DNA from: Paractinoplanes ferrugineus
Lineage (GTDB): Bacteria; Actinomycetota; Actinomycetes; Mycobacteriales; Micromonosporaceae
DNA: 64,000 nt
Direction: 5' to 3'
Assembly (NCBI RefSeq): GCF_016862195.1
Contig: NZ_BOMM01000014.1
Location: 62,001-126,000 of the forward strand
Position numbers and translations under genes: made by a program. Below are positions 35,338 through 43,868 of this stretch, one piece after another. Position 1 is the first letter of the stretch, and the number at the start of each line of letters is the position of its first letter. The notes under the pieces were generated by a model. It saw nothing but the letters and a program-made list of their open reading frames with translations, searched no databases and was not told the origin of the DNA.

Positions 35338-37116
35338 CTAGGAGTGGCTGTGCACCGAGTGGCTGTGCTCGGGGGTACGCCGTACGCGGGCGAGCACCCC
35401 GCTGGCCAGGCCCATCAGTTCCCGCCGGAGGGTGTCGCCACGGCCGATCCGCCCCGGGGCGTCGAGCTGGCGGAGCAGCTTCTCCGGTGTGGTGTCGCGC
35501 TGCACCTCGACCCGGGGCAGCGCATAGCGGTTCCCGTTCGCGGGGTACGCACCGTCGGTCAGGAGCGCGAAGGCGGCCGAGTAACCGGCCTTGCGCGTCT
35601 GCGAGCGTACGCGTCGATCGTGTTCGCCGAAGGGAAAGGCGATGAACCGGGGGGTGCCCAATCCGGCCCGGTCGAGCTCGTCGCGCGAGCCGGCCAGTTC
35701 GTCGGCCAGCGCGGCCGGGTTCAGCTGGGGCAGATGCGCGTGCCGCCGGGTGTGCGACTCGATCTCCCAGCCGGTGCGCCGCATGTGGTCGAGTTGCTCC
35801 GTGCTGAGCAGCGGCATCTTGACCGCGCCCGAGTCGGCGTCCCAGGAGTTGTAGCCGCCGAGCTCGTCGCTGACCACGCAGATCATGCCGGGTGCCTGGT
35901 GCCGCGCCATGATCGGTGCGGCGTGGGTCAGCAGGCTCTCGTAGGCGTCGTCGAAGGTGAGCAGCACGCTGCGCGGCTTGAGCGGCCGCCCGTCCAGGTG
36001 CTCGAGCAGGTCGTTCCCGGTGATGAAGGTGTAACCGGCGCCGGACAGCGCGTCCATCTGCTTCTCGAACAGCTCCGGCGCGACGCTGTACTGCCCGATG
36101 CGCGGGTCGTCGACCTGCTCGACACCGTGGTAGGCCACCACTCGTACGCCCGCGTCGGAGGCCATGTCGTAACCGCCGCGGGACCGCACACCGCGCCAGT
36201 AGGCGACGCGGCGCAGCATGGTGAAGACCGCGTCGGTGGCGGTGTCCATCCGGCCGTTGTCGACCCGCTTGGTCACCCGTTCCTGGACCGGCTTCAACAC
36301 GCCGGCGGGCAGGGCCGCGAGGGTCCGGGTGAGCCGGCCGATCACCGAGTCGCCGGCGTAGTTCGCGTACAGCATGGTGCCCATGCCGGGGTGCTTGTGC
36401 GACAGCGCGACGTCGGCGTGCGCGGCCTGCTCCCACTGGCGGATGCTCTTGGCGGCCGGTACGACGTACCGCTGGTGGGAGATCGCCTTGGCGCTGAACT
36501 GAAGCTTGGCGCCGTTCTGCAGCAGGCGGTAGACGAGGTCGGTGTCCTCGCCGCCGAACGTGCCGTCGGCGGTGATCCCGCCGTCGAAGCCGGCCACCTT
36601 GCGGAAGTAGTCGGCGCGTACCGACAGCTGGCCGGTGAGGAAGTCGCTCATGCCGAGCTTGCCGCCGGATTTCTCGAGCCGCGCGCGGCGCTGTGCCGCC
36701 CACCGCTCGACGCCGCGGGTCATCAGGTTGCGCGGCGAGCGCTTGTCGATGTGCATGTGTCCGACCGAGGCGTCGGCCCCTGCCATCAGCGTCTTCTCGT
36801 GCTCGGTGATCAGGTCTTTCTCGACGACCATGTCGTCGTCGAGGAACAGCAGCAGCTCACCTCGCGCGGCCAGCGCGCCGGTGTTGCGGGCCGCGGCGGC
36901 ACCCTGGTTCTCCTGCTCGACGACGGTGAGCGGCAGCGGCAGGTCGAGGGCCCGCAGCGCCTCGGCGCTCCCGTCCTGGGAGCCGTCGATCACGACGATC
37001 AGCTCGCACGGCCAGGGCCGGTCGGTGGCGGCGATCGAGGCGACCGAGTCGAGCAGAATTTCTCGTCTGTTGTAGGTGGGAACGATGATGCTGAACCGGA
37101 AGGGGTGTGTTGCGTC
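35338..37116 (-). CDS. GT2 glycosyltransferase fused to polysaccharide deacetylase
   Basis: 592-aa two-domain protein. Residues 1 to about 240: GT2 domain (SIIVPTYNRREILLDSV, ELLLFLDDDMVVEKDL, FGGEDTDLVYRL). Residues about 330-560: NodB-like polysaccharide deacetylase (VVAYHGVEQV, SVLLTFDDAYESLL, TGWEIESHTRRHAHLPQL, FIAFPFGEHD) with the Asp of TFDD and the His pair SHTRRH that bind the metal. The product sugar may thus be added and de-N-acetylated by one protein. The C-terminus ends EHSHSVHSHS, an alternating His/Ser tail. GTG 37116 has GGAGCAAGG upstream; ATG 37164 is the alternative. Confidence 0.88.
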   Translation of the reverse strand, partial: DATHPFRFSIIVPTYNRREILLDSVASIAATDRPWPCELIVVIDGSQDGSAEALRALDLPLPLTVVEQENQGAAAARNTGALAARGELLLFLDDDMVVEKDLITEHEKTLMAGADASVGHMHIDKRSPRNLMTRGVERWAAQRRARLEKSGGKLGMSDFLTGQLSVRADYFRKVAGFDGGITADGTFGGEDTDLVYRLLQNGAKLQFSAKAISHQRYVVPAAKSIRQWEQAAHADVALSHKHPGMGTMLYANYAGDSVIGRLTRTLAALPAGVLKPVQERVTKRVDNGRMDTATDAVFTMLRRVAYWRGVRSRGGYDMASDAGVRVVAYHGVEQVDDPRIGQYSVAPELFEKQMDALSGAGYTFITGNDLLEHLDGRPLKPRSVLLTFDDAYESLLTHAAPIMARHQAPGMICVVSDELGGYNSWDADSGAVKMPLLSTEQLDHMRRTGWEIESHTRRHAHLPQLNPAALADELAGSRDELDRAGLGTPRFIAFPFGEHDRRVRSQTRKAGYSAAFALLTDGAYPANGNRYALPRVEVQRDTTPEKLLRQLDAPGRIGRGDTLRRELMGLASGVLARVRRTPEHSHSVHSHS

Positions 37117-37254
37117 CACGGTTGCCTTGCTCCAGTTTCGGCTAGTGAGACGAGGGCCGGACATGTCGCCGAGTGCCCCCGGCCGCCTGTCGCGGACGCG
37201 ACGGCAGACGGATCGGCGAGTTGCCCACGAGGTGCCCTCGTCAGCGGGCACGAC

Positions 37255-38205
37255 TTAGGTTGGGGAAACGGTGACCTGTCCTCGCTGCAAGGACTCGACC
37301 ACGTAGCCAAGGACGGTGCTGCCCAGGCCGATCACCACGACGCCGGCGCGGAGCAGTCCGGACGGACGCCGGAACGAGCCGGCGACACCTTTGACGACCG
37401 CTGACGGCAGCGTCACCCGGACGTACTGTCGCTCCGACGACAGGCCCGCGGTCGTCCCCTGCAGGAGCGAGACGATGCGCTTCGAGCGGCCTTCGTGGTA
37501 GCAACGGCTGACGAAATATTTCATCGTCTGCCGCCCAGCGGGCACGTAGTGGTCGACCGCGGCGAAGGGGTCGAACACCACCTGGTAGTTGGGATCGTGG
37601 GCGGAGACCCGGATGCAGAACTCGGTCTCCTCGCAGCCGACCGGCTTGGTGCCGACCCGGCCGATGGCGTCGGAGAACCCGCCCACCTTCCCGAAGATGG
37701 TGCGCCGCACCGCCATGGACGCGCCGATCGGGTTGCGGACGGTGGTCTTGACCTCGGGGAGGCCGCGGTAGCTGCAGCCGACGACCCAGCCGAACTCCTC
37801 CGGGAACCAGGTGGGCTTGTGCCCGCCCTCCCAGTTGGGCCGGACCAGGGTGCCGGCGACGGCCACCTCGTCCGGCGCGAACGCCTCGCGCAGGCCGGCC
37901 ACCCAGCCGGGGGCGGCGACCGCGTCGTCGTCGAGGAACGCGACCACGTCACCACGGCTGGTCTCGACGCCGGTGTTGCGGGCGTCGGAGAGGCCTTTGC
38001 GGCCGGCGTTGGCCACCACCCGGGCGTTGGGGAACTCGGCGCGAGCACGCTCGAGAAGCCCGTCGTTGTGGTCGATCACGACCACCAGTTCGTCACCTTC
38101 AGTGAGCTGCTTGTCGACGGACACGCAGGCACGCTGGAAATCGTCCCAACGCCAGTCCGCATAACTACAGATCACGACGCTGATTGTGCGATCCACCTGT
38201 TGCAC
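37255..38205 (-). CDS. GT2 glycosyltransferase, first gene of the glycan operon
   Basis: 316 aa with a GT2 domain: ISVVICSYADWRWDDFQRAC, ELVVVIDHNDG, DVVAFLDDDAVAAPGWV and GCEETEFCIRV. A hydrophobic segment near the C-terminus (LLRAGVVVIGLGSTVLGYVV) probably anchors it. GTG 38205 begins MQQVDRTIS behind AGAGG about 11 nt away. The 310-bp region upstream holds the likely promoter of the whole leftward glycan operon. Confidence 0.86.
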   Translation of the reverse strand: MQQVDRTISVVICSYADWRWDDFQRACVSVDKQLTEGDELVVVIDHNDGLLERARAEFPNARVVANAGRKGLSDARNTGVETSRGDVVAFLDDDAVAAPGWVAGLREAFAPDEVAVAGTLVRPNWEGGHKPTWFPEEFGWVVGCSYRGLPEVKTTVRNPIGASMAVRRTIFGKVGGFSDAIGRVGTKPVGCEETEFCIRVSAHDPNYQVVFDPFAAVDHYVPAGRQTMKYFVSRCYHEGRSKRIVSLLQGTTAGLSSERQYVRVTLPSAVVKGVAGSFRRPSGLLRAGVVVIGLGSTVLGYVVESLQRGQVTVSPT

Positions 38206-38516
38206 CGAGCCCGGGTCCTCTCCAGCACAGCCATTTCATGATGGCAACCGGGAGCCACACTACGGTGTCGCGATACCCATTCATGATTGGGAAGGGCACC
38301 TGTACCGATTTGCGCCACAGAAAGGACTGACCGTTTCCCGCCGCGGTACCTGCGGAGCGGGCTTCGACCGGTTTTCCCCTTGCTGCGCAACCGTTTGCCC
38401 CACCTGGCCGCCCACCCGTCCCGCGGCATCGGCCACCGGTATCGAGTACGGCAAATGATCATAAACGGGAGTTCAGCCGCATCAAACCTGTCGAAGTCCT
38501 GGGCAATTTGTCCTAG
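38206..38516. promoter_or_regulatory. Upstream region of the glycan operon with two inverted repeats
   Basis: No gene fits here. GCCAT-N6-ATGGC (38230-38245) and the near-palindrome CCCATTCATGATTGGG (38276-38291) both carry a TTCATGA centre and are 46 bp apart, the second 70 bp from the first glycosyltransferase start. They may be operator sites. A lower-GC stretch runs from 38450 to 38520. Confidence 0.4.
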
Positions 38517-39116
38517 TTAGTCAAAATTGAGGCCACCGGTGCGCGTGCGCTTCAACTCGAAGAAGTCCGGGTACGACGACAACGCGACCGCCCCGTCGAA
38601 CACCTTCAGTGCCTGCTCGCCCCGCGGAATGCTGGAAAGCACCGGCCCGAAGAAGGCGACTCCATCGATATGAATGGTCGGCGTACCGACGTCCTTACCG
38701 ACCGGGTCCATGCCCTCGTGGTGACTGCGTCGCAACTCTTCGTCGAATTCGTCGCTCGTCGCGGCGGAGGCCAACTCGGCGGGCAGGCCGACTTCGGCGA
38801 GGGCCTCATTGATCACTACATCGAAGTCTTTGTTGCCCTGGTTGTGGATGCGGGTGCCGAGGGCCGTGTAGAGGTCGGCGAAGACCTGCTCCCCGTGCTT
38901 CGCGGCGGCGGCGGTGACCACCCGCACCGTGCCGAGCGATCGGTCGAGCAGGTCGCGGTACCACTCGTCCACGTCGCGGCCCTCGTTGAGGACGTAGAGG
39001 CTCATGATGTGCCAGTTGAGGTCGATCTCGCGCTGGCGCTGGACCTCGACGATCCAGCGGGAAGTGATCCAGGCGAACGGGCAGGCGGGATCAAAATAGA
39101 AGTCGACTCGCGTCAC
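38517..39116 (-). CDS. DsbA-family mycothiol-dependent nitroreductase-like protein
   Basis: 199-aa thioredoxin-fold protein. It opens [21 protein letters not shown], where CPFA is the active-site motif of the Rv2466c group, mycothiol-dependent reductases of nitro compounds. The helical insertion and the cis-Pro region ([10 protein letters not shown]) are present. It lies 10 bp downstream of the TetR gene on the same strand, so it shares that regulator's promoter, and thus belongs to a stress or xenobiotic response with the divergent efflux pump. Confidence 0.88.
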   Translation of the reverse strand: MTRVDFYFDPACPFAWITSRWIVEVQRQREIDLNWHIMSLYVLNEGRDVDEWYRDLLDRSLGTVRVVTAAAAKHGEQVFADLYTALGTRIHNQGNKDFDVVINEALAEVGLPAELASAATSDEFDEELRRSHHEGMDPVGKDVGTPTIHIDGVAFFGPVLSSIPRGEQALKVFDGAVALSSYPDFFELKRTRTGGLNFD

Positions 39117-39126
39117 GACCCCGACG

Positions 39127-39789
39127 TTACGCCGCGCCGGGTGCCATCGCCTCCACCGCGGCCATCACGAGGTCGACGCAGAACGCGTAGTAGCGCTCGC
39201 TGTCCAGCGCGGTCGCGTAGGTGGCACCGAAAGCCACCATCATCGGGAACCGGTCGGCGGGCAGGCTTTCCAGCATCAGCCGCTTCCGCCGGCGCCACTC
39301 GGGGGCCGCCCCGGGCGGCACGTTCGCCGGGCAGTCGGGCTGACCCTGCACCATCCCGATCGCCGCGTTCAGCAGGTAGGTCGCCACCCACCAGGCCTCC
39401 CGCAGGCCGAATCCGGCCGTGGTGAGCAGGGCGAGCGCGTCGTCGCCGGCGCGCCGGAAGCTCTCCCCCTCGTCCTTGGCGACAGCGTGCATCAGCTCGG
39501 GCAGCAACGGATGCTCGCGCATCACCGTGACGAGCGCCTCGACCATGGCGCGCAACTGCTTCTGCCATGGGTCGCCGGCGGACCGGTCGGCCCGGACGCT
39601 CGACAGCGCGTGGTCGACGATGCCGGCGAGCAGCTCGTCCTTGTTCTTGAAGTGCCAGTACAGCGCCATCGGCGTCACGCCCAGCTCCTGCGCGAGCCGA
39701 CGGATCGTGATGGCCTCCACGCCCTCTTCATCGCCGAGGCGCAACGCGCGCTCGGCGACTGCCACCCTGCTCAATCGCTCGGCTGCCAC
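39127..39789 (-). CDS. TetR-family repressor (TetR_C type)
   Basis: 220-aa regulator: N-terminal [44 protein letters not shown]-terminal TetR_C ligand domain. Divergent from a DHA2 efflux gene, like classical TetR/TetA. GTG 39789 is the start; TATGGT at 39795-39800 on the minus strand could be a -10 giving a leaderless mRNA. Four TACGNNGTA boxes in the 87-bp intergenic region are the presumptive operators. Confidence 0.9.
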   Translation of the reverse strand: MAAERLSRVAVAERALRLGDEEGVEAITIRRLAQELGVTPMALYWHFKNKDELLAGIVDHALSSVRADRSAGDPWQKQLRAMVEALVTVMREHPLLPELMHAVAKDEGESFRRAGDDALALLTTAGFGLREAWWVATYLLNAAIGMVQGQPDCPANVPPGAAPEWRRRKRLMLESLPADRFPMMVAFGATYATALDSERYYAFCVDLVMAAVEAMAPGAA

Positions 39790-39799
39790 TTGACAACCA

Positions 39800-39853
39800 T
39801 ACGACGTACAGGTTCATATACGAGGTACATGTACGTCGTACATGTACGACGTA
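39800..39853. promoter_or_regulatory. TetR operator array between repressor and efflux pump
   Basis: Four 9-bp boxes TACGNNGTA occur at 39800-39808, 39819-39827, 39832-39840 and 39845-39853. The last two form a perfect 22-bp palindrome (39832-39853, half-site TACGTCGTACA). Such an array covers the promoters of both divergent genes. Confidence 0.82.
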
Positions 39854-39876
39854 AGTTCCTCGAGCAGGAGATCGAC

Positions 39877-41292
39877 ATGGACCGAAAATGGTGGGCGCTC
39901 GTCGCGGTGGCGCTCGGCACCTTCATGACCTACCTCGACAACAACGTGGTCAACGTGGCCCTCCCGTCGATCCAGCGCGACCTCGGGCTGAGCATCTCCG
40001 GTCTGGAGTGGATCACCAGCGCGTACGTCCTCGTCTTCGCCGGCCTGCTGCTCGCCGGCGGCCGGATCGCCGATGTGCTCGGCACCCGCGGGGTGTTCCT
40101 CGGCGGCCTGGCCGTTTTCACCCTGGCCTCGATCGGCGCCGGTCTGGCCGACAGCCAGGAGGTGCTGATCGGCATGCGGGCCGTACAGGGTGTCGGTGCC
40201 GCCCTGCTCACCCCGGCCGCCCTGGCTCTGATCACCCAGCTCTTCCCGGACCCGCGGGAGCGGGCCACGGCGATCGGCATCTGGGGCGGCGTCGGCGCGC
40301 TCGCCCTCGCCATCGGCCCGTTCACCGGAGGCATCCTCAGCCAGCACGCCTCGTGGGGCTGGATCTTCCTGATCAACGCACCGATCGGGGTGGCCACCGC
40401 GGCGCTCGCCCTCGCGACGTTTCCGGCGGCGGTTCGCTCCGGCACGAACCGGGGCTTCGACGTCCCCGGCGTCGCCACCTCGTCACTTGCCCTGTTCGCC
40501 CTCACCTACGCCCTCATCGAGGGCGAGTCACGCGGCTGGACCTCCGGCACCATCCTGGCCGCCTTCGCGGTGGCGGCCGCGGCGGCGATCGCCTTCGTGG
40601 TCGTCGAGACCCGCTCCGCCAACCCGATGATGGACCTGGGCTTCCTGCGCCAGCGGGTGTTCACCGGCGGCCTGCTGGTGATGGGCCTGTGGGCGTTCGG
40701 TGTCTTCGGCATCTACTTCTACATGGCCATCTACCTGCAGAACGTGCTCGGCTTCTCGCCCACCGAGGCGGGCTCGGCGTTCATCCCGATGGCCCTGATC
40801 ATGGCGGTGACCGCGATCGTCGCGCCGCGCGTCGAGGCCCGGTTCGGGGCCGCGCGTACGGTCGCGGTGGGTCTGGCCCTGATGGCGATCGCCATCTTCG
40901 GCATCTCCGGCTACGGCGAGGGAACCAGCTATCTCCAGCTGCTCCCCTGGTTCGCGCTCTACGGAATCGGTGGCGGGGCGCTCGTCCCGCTGAACAACGT
41001 GATCGTCGGAGCGCTGCCGGCGAGCCGGGCGGGCATCGCCTCCGGCATGCTCAACGTCTCGCGTGAGGTGTTCGGTCTGCTCGGCATCACGATCCTGGGC
41101 GCGATCCTGACCAACCGATCGAACGCGGCAAGTGGCGCCGAGCTGCACCGCTACCTCGCCGGCTACCAGTTCTCGCTGGTGGTGGCCGCGATCCTGGTGG
41201 CACTCGGCGTCCCGGTGGCGCTCTGGTCGCTGCGCTCGGTGGAGCAGTCGTCCGCCGACGAGCCGGCTCCGGCCGAGCCGGCGCTCGTCTGA
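39877..41292 (+). CDS. DHA2-family MFS efflux transporter (EmrB/QacA type)
   Basis: 471-aa membrane transporter with about 14 TM helices, exporting drugs or toxic metabolites by proton antiport. It opens MDRKWWALVAVALGTFMTYLDNNVVNVALPSIQRDLGLS, with motif D1-like TYLDNNVVNVALP and motif A-like GGRIADVLGTR. ATG 39877 has AGGAG 6 nt upstream. Expression is probably repressed by the divergent TetR protein through the box array. The last 130 bp overlap, in opposite sense, the end of the neighbouring kinase gene. Confidence 0.93.
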   Translation: MDRKWWALVAVALGTFMTYLDNNVVNVALPSIQRDLGLSISGLEWITSAYVLVFAGLLLAGGRIADVLGTRGVFLGGLAVFTLASIGAGLADSQEVLIGMRAVQGVGAALLTPAALALITQLFPDPRERATAIGIWGGVGALALAIGPFTGGILSQHASWGWIFLINAPIGVATAALALATFPAAVRSGTNRGFDVPGVATSSLALFALTYALIEGESRGWTSGTILAAFAVAAAAAIAFVVVETRSANPMMDLGFLRQRVFTGGLLVMGLWAFGVFGIYFYMAIYLQNVLGFSPTEAGSAFIPMALIMAVTAIVAPRVEARFGAARTVAVGLALMAIAIFGISGYGEGTSYLQLLPWFALYGIGGGALVPLNNVIVGALPASRAGIASGMLNVSREVFGLLGITILGAILTNRSNAASGAELHRYLAGYQFSLVVAAILVALGVPVALWSLRSVEQSSADEPAPAEPALV

Positions 41293-43841
41293 GGATCCCC
41301 GCCGGTCGGCAGCGAGATCGTGAAGGTGGTGCCGCCGGCCGGCCCGGCCGGGCGCGCGACCAGCGTGCCGTTGTGCGCCTCCACAATGGCCTTGGTCACG
41401 GCGAGTCCGAGACCGGTTCCCTTGATCCCCTTCTGGGCGGCGTTGCTGGCCCGGAAGAAGCGGCTGAACAGGTGCGGATATTGCTCCGGCGGGATGCCGA
41501 TGCCGGTGTCGCTGATCTCGATGACCACCCGGTCGCCGGCCTCCTCCGCCAGCACGGTGATGGTGCCGGACTCGGGGGTGTACTTGATCGCGTTGGACAT
41601 CAGGTTGTCGAGCGCCTGCCGGAGCCGCTGAGCGTCGCCGAGCACCGGGAGATGGGTGTCGAGCCGCTCGGTGATCGTCAGCCGCTTGGCGTAGGCGCCG
41701 GGGCGGTGGTTGTCCACCACGTCGTGCACGAGGCTGCCCAGCGGCATCGGCAACGGCTGGATGCTGAGGTGCCCCGCGTCGAGCCGGGCCAGGTCGAGCA
41801 GGTCGTCGACGAGTCGCTGGAGGTGGCCGATGGTGCGCTCGACGGTGGACGCGTGCCGCCGGCCGAGGTCGTCGAGGCGCGGGTTCTCCAGCAACATCTC
41901 GGTGTAACCGCGGATGACCCCGAGCGGATTGCGCAGCTCATGGATGACGACGGCGGACAGCTCCTCCTTCATCCGGTCCAGCTCGCGCAACTGCTCGACC
42001 TGCTCGCGGCGCACCTCGGCGAGGTCGAGGGTCAGGTCCTCGGCGCGGCGGCGCTCGACGAACCGGCCCAGGTGGGCGGCGACGGTGTCGAGCATCGCCG
42101 AGATGTCCGGGTCGTGGGGGAGGTCCTCGGCGGAATAGAAGGCGAGCACCGCGATCACCCGGCGGCCGGCCCGCACCGGCAGGCCGATCGCGGTGCGCAG
42201 GCCGCAGTCGACGGCGGCCTGCCCCCGGCCGTCGGTGGCCGGCGGTTCGCCGGTCCAGATCTCGCCGCCGAGTTTCCAGACCAGGCCGGCGACGCCCTCC
42301 CCGAACGCGAAGGCGAGCGGCTCGTCACCGGTGAACCGGGACAGGTCCAGGCCGCCGGTGACGTGCGAGCTGAGCCGCTCGATCCGCGTCCGGTCCTCGC
42401 TGACCTGCCAGTACTCGCCGCAGGCCAGCCCGAGCCGGTCGGTGATGACCCGCAGCGCGCTGATCGCGGCCTGGTCGGCGTTGGTGGCCTCGGACAACAC
42501 CTGAGCGACCGCGTGCCGGGCCCGGCGCAACTCCTCGTGGCGATGGGCCTCGGTGATGTCGTGCATGGTCACGACCGCACCCAGCCGACGGCCGTCCGGG
42601 CTGTCGATCGCGCGGGCATTGCTGACGAACCGGCGCTGCTCCCCCACCGCGGGCCGGACCACCAGTTGCTGGCCGCGGACGACCTGCCCGGCGTGGGCGC
42701 GAGCGAGCGGGATCTCGTCGGCCCGCAGCGGCGTGACGCCGTCCGGCGCGTACAGGTCGTACTGCTGCGCCCAGGTCTCCCCGGACTCGCCCTGCGTCGC
42801 GTCCTGGCCGTGCGCCTCGCGCAGCGCGCGGTTGAAGAAGGTCAGGTTGCCGTCGCTGTCGCAGGCGGCGACGCCGGTGTCGAGGCTGTCCAGCAGCGAA
42901 TGCAGGAAGGTGTGGTCGTCGTCGAGCTCACGACGCTGCCGCTCCAGTTCGATGAGCGCGTCGATCCGGTCACTTATGTCGTGCAGGAACGCATGGAAAT
43001 ACGGGACATCACGCTCGAAGCACACCTGAAGGCTCATCTCCACCGGGAACTCCCGACCGGCGCGATCCACCGCGGACAGCTGCAGGCGGCTACCGGAGAG
43101 CCGTGATCTCAGAGTGGTGCGGACCCGGGCCATCCCGGCCAGGTGCGCCTCCCGCAGGTGCTCCGGAATGATCAGCTCGCCTATCGTCCGGCCGATCGCC
43201 TCGGCGGCGCTCCAGCCGAACAACCGCTCGGCGGCACCGTTCCAGGCCACCACCGCGCTGTCGGCATCGATCGAGACGTAGGCGTCGTGCGCGGTGTCCA
43301 GCACGGCCTGCATCCGGGCCGCGGCCAGCACATGCTCGCCGTACGAGAGGCGCAGCGCGATCTCCGACTCGGCCGCACCGGCCAGGTCGGCGATCGTACC
43401 GAGTTCCTCGGCCGTCCACTCGCGGACCTTCGAATCCACCACGCAGAACGAGCCCAGCACGCGGCCGTCCGGCGTCCGCAGCGGGAAGCCGGCATAGGCG
43501 GCGGCGCCCAGCACGGTCACCGCCGGGTTCTCCCGCAACCGCTCGTCGCGGCTGGTGTCCGGCACGATCAGCGGGGCGTCGTCCTCGACCACGTACCGGC
43601 AGATCGAATAGGTCAGTGGCGATTCCCGTTTCTCGTCGAGCGCCGCGGGCAAGCCGCAGGCGCTGGCGAACTGCTGCCGGTCCGCGTCGATCAGCGTGAC
43701 CATCGCCACCGGCGTACCGAGCAACCGCGCCGCCAGCCCGGTCAACCGGTCGAAGGACGGCAGCGGAACGGCAGCGTCGAGCAGGTTGGTGGCCCGCAGG
43801 GCGCTCAGCCTCTCGGTGTCCAGGATTCGGGCATGCCGCAC
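41163..43841 (-). CDS. Multi-sensor histidine kinase (GAF-PAS-PAS-GAF)
   Basis: 892-aa soluble kinase. Order: GAF (about 20-165, FDRLTGLAARLLGTPVAMVTLIDADRQ), PAS (about 175-295), a second PAS (about 310-430), a second GAF (about 450-610), then HisKA with VIHELRNPLGVIRGYTEML and HATPase with LMSNAIKYTPESG, DTGIGIPPEQ and GTGLGLAVTKAI. No TM helix, so it senses internal signals. GTG 43841 is the apparent start, 27 bp after the Ser/Thr kinase stop, so the two are likely co-transcribed. The last 43 codons lie antisense to the efflux gene and are low-complexity (Ser/Thr/Ala). No cognate response regulator is adjacent. Confidence 0.88.
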   Translation of the reverse strand: MRHARILDTERLSALRATNLLDAAVPLPSFDRLTGLAARLLGTPVAMVTLIDADRQQFASACGLPAALDEKRESPLTYSICRYVVEDDAPLIVPDTSRDERLRENPAVTVLGAAAYAGFPLRTPDGRVLGSFCVVDSKVREWTAEELGTIADLAGAAESEIALRLSYGEHVLAAARMQAVLDTAHDAYVSIDADSAVVAWNGAAERLFGWSAAEAIGRTIGELIIPEHLREAHLAGMARVRTTLRSRLSGSRLQLSAVDRAGREFPVEMSLQVCFERDVPYFHAFLHDISDRIDALIELERQRRELDDDHTFLHSLLDSLDTGVAACDSDGNLTFFNRALREAHGQDATQGESGETWAQQYDLYAPDGVTPLRADEIPLARAHAGQVVRGQQLVVRPAVGEQRRFVSNARAIDSPDGRRLGAVVTMHDITEAHRHEELRRARHAVAQVLSEATNADQAAISALRVITDRLGLACGEYWQVSEDRTRIERLSSHVTGGLDLSRFTGDEPLAFAFGEGVAGLVWKLGGEIWTGEPPATDGRGQAAVDCGLRTAIGLPVRAGRRVIAVLAFYSAEDLPHDPDISAMLDTVAAHLGRFVERRRAEDLTLDLAEVRREQVEQLRELDRMKEELSAVVIHELRNPLGVIRGYTEMLLENPRLDDLGRRHASTVERTIGHLQRLVDDLLDLARLDAGHLSIQPLPMPLGSLVHDVVDNHRPGAYAKRLTITERLDTHLPVLGDAQRLRQALDNLMSNAIKYTPESGTITVLAEEAGDRVVIEISDTGIGIPPEQYPHLFSRFFRASNAAQKGIKGTGLGLAVTKAIVEAHNGTLVARPAGPAGGTTFTISLPTGGDPQTSAGSAGAGSSADDCSTERSDQSATGTPSATRIAATTSENW

Positions 43842-43868
43842 GATCGGACTGTTCGGCCGGGAAGCGCC

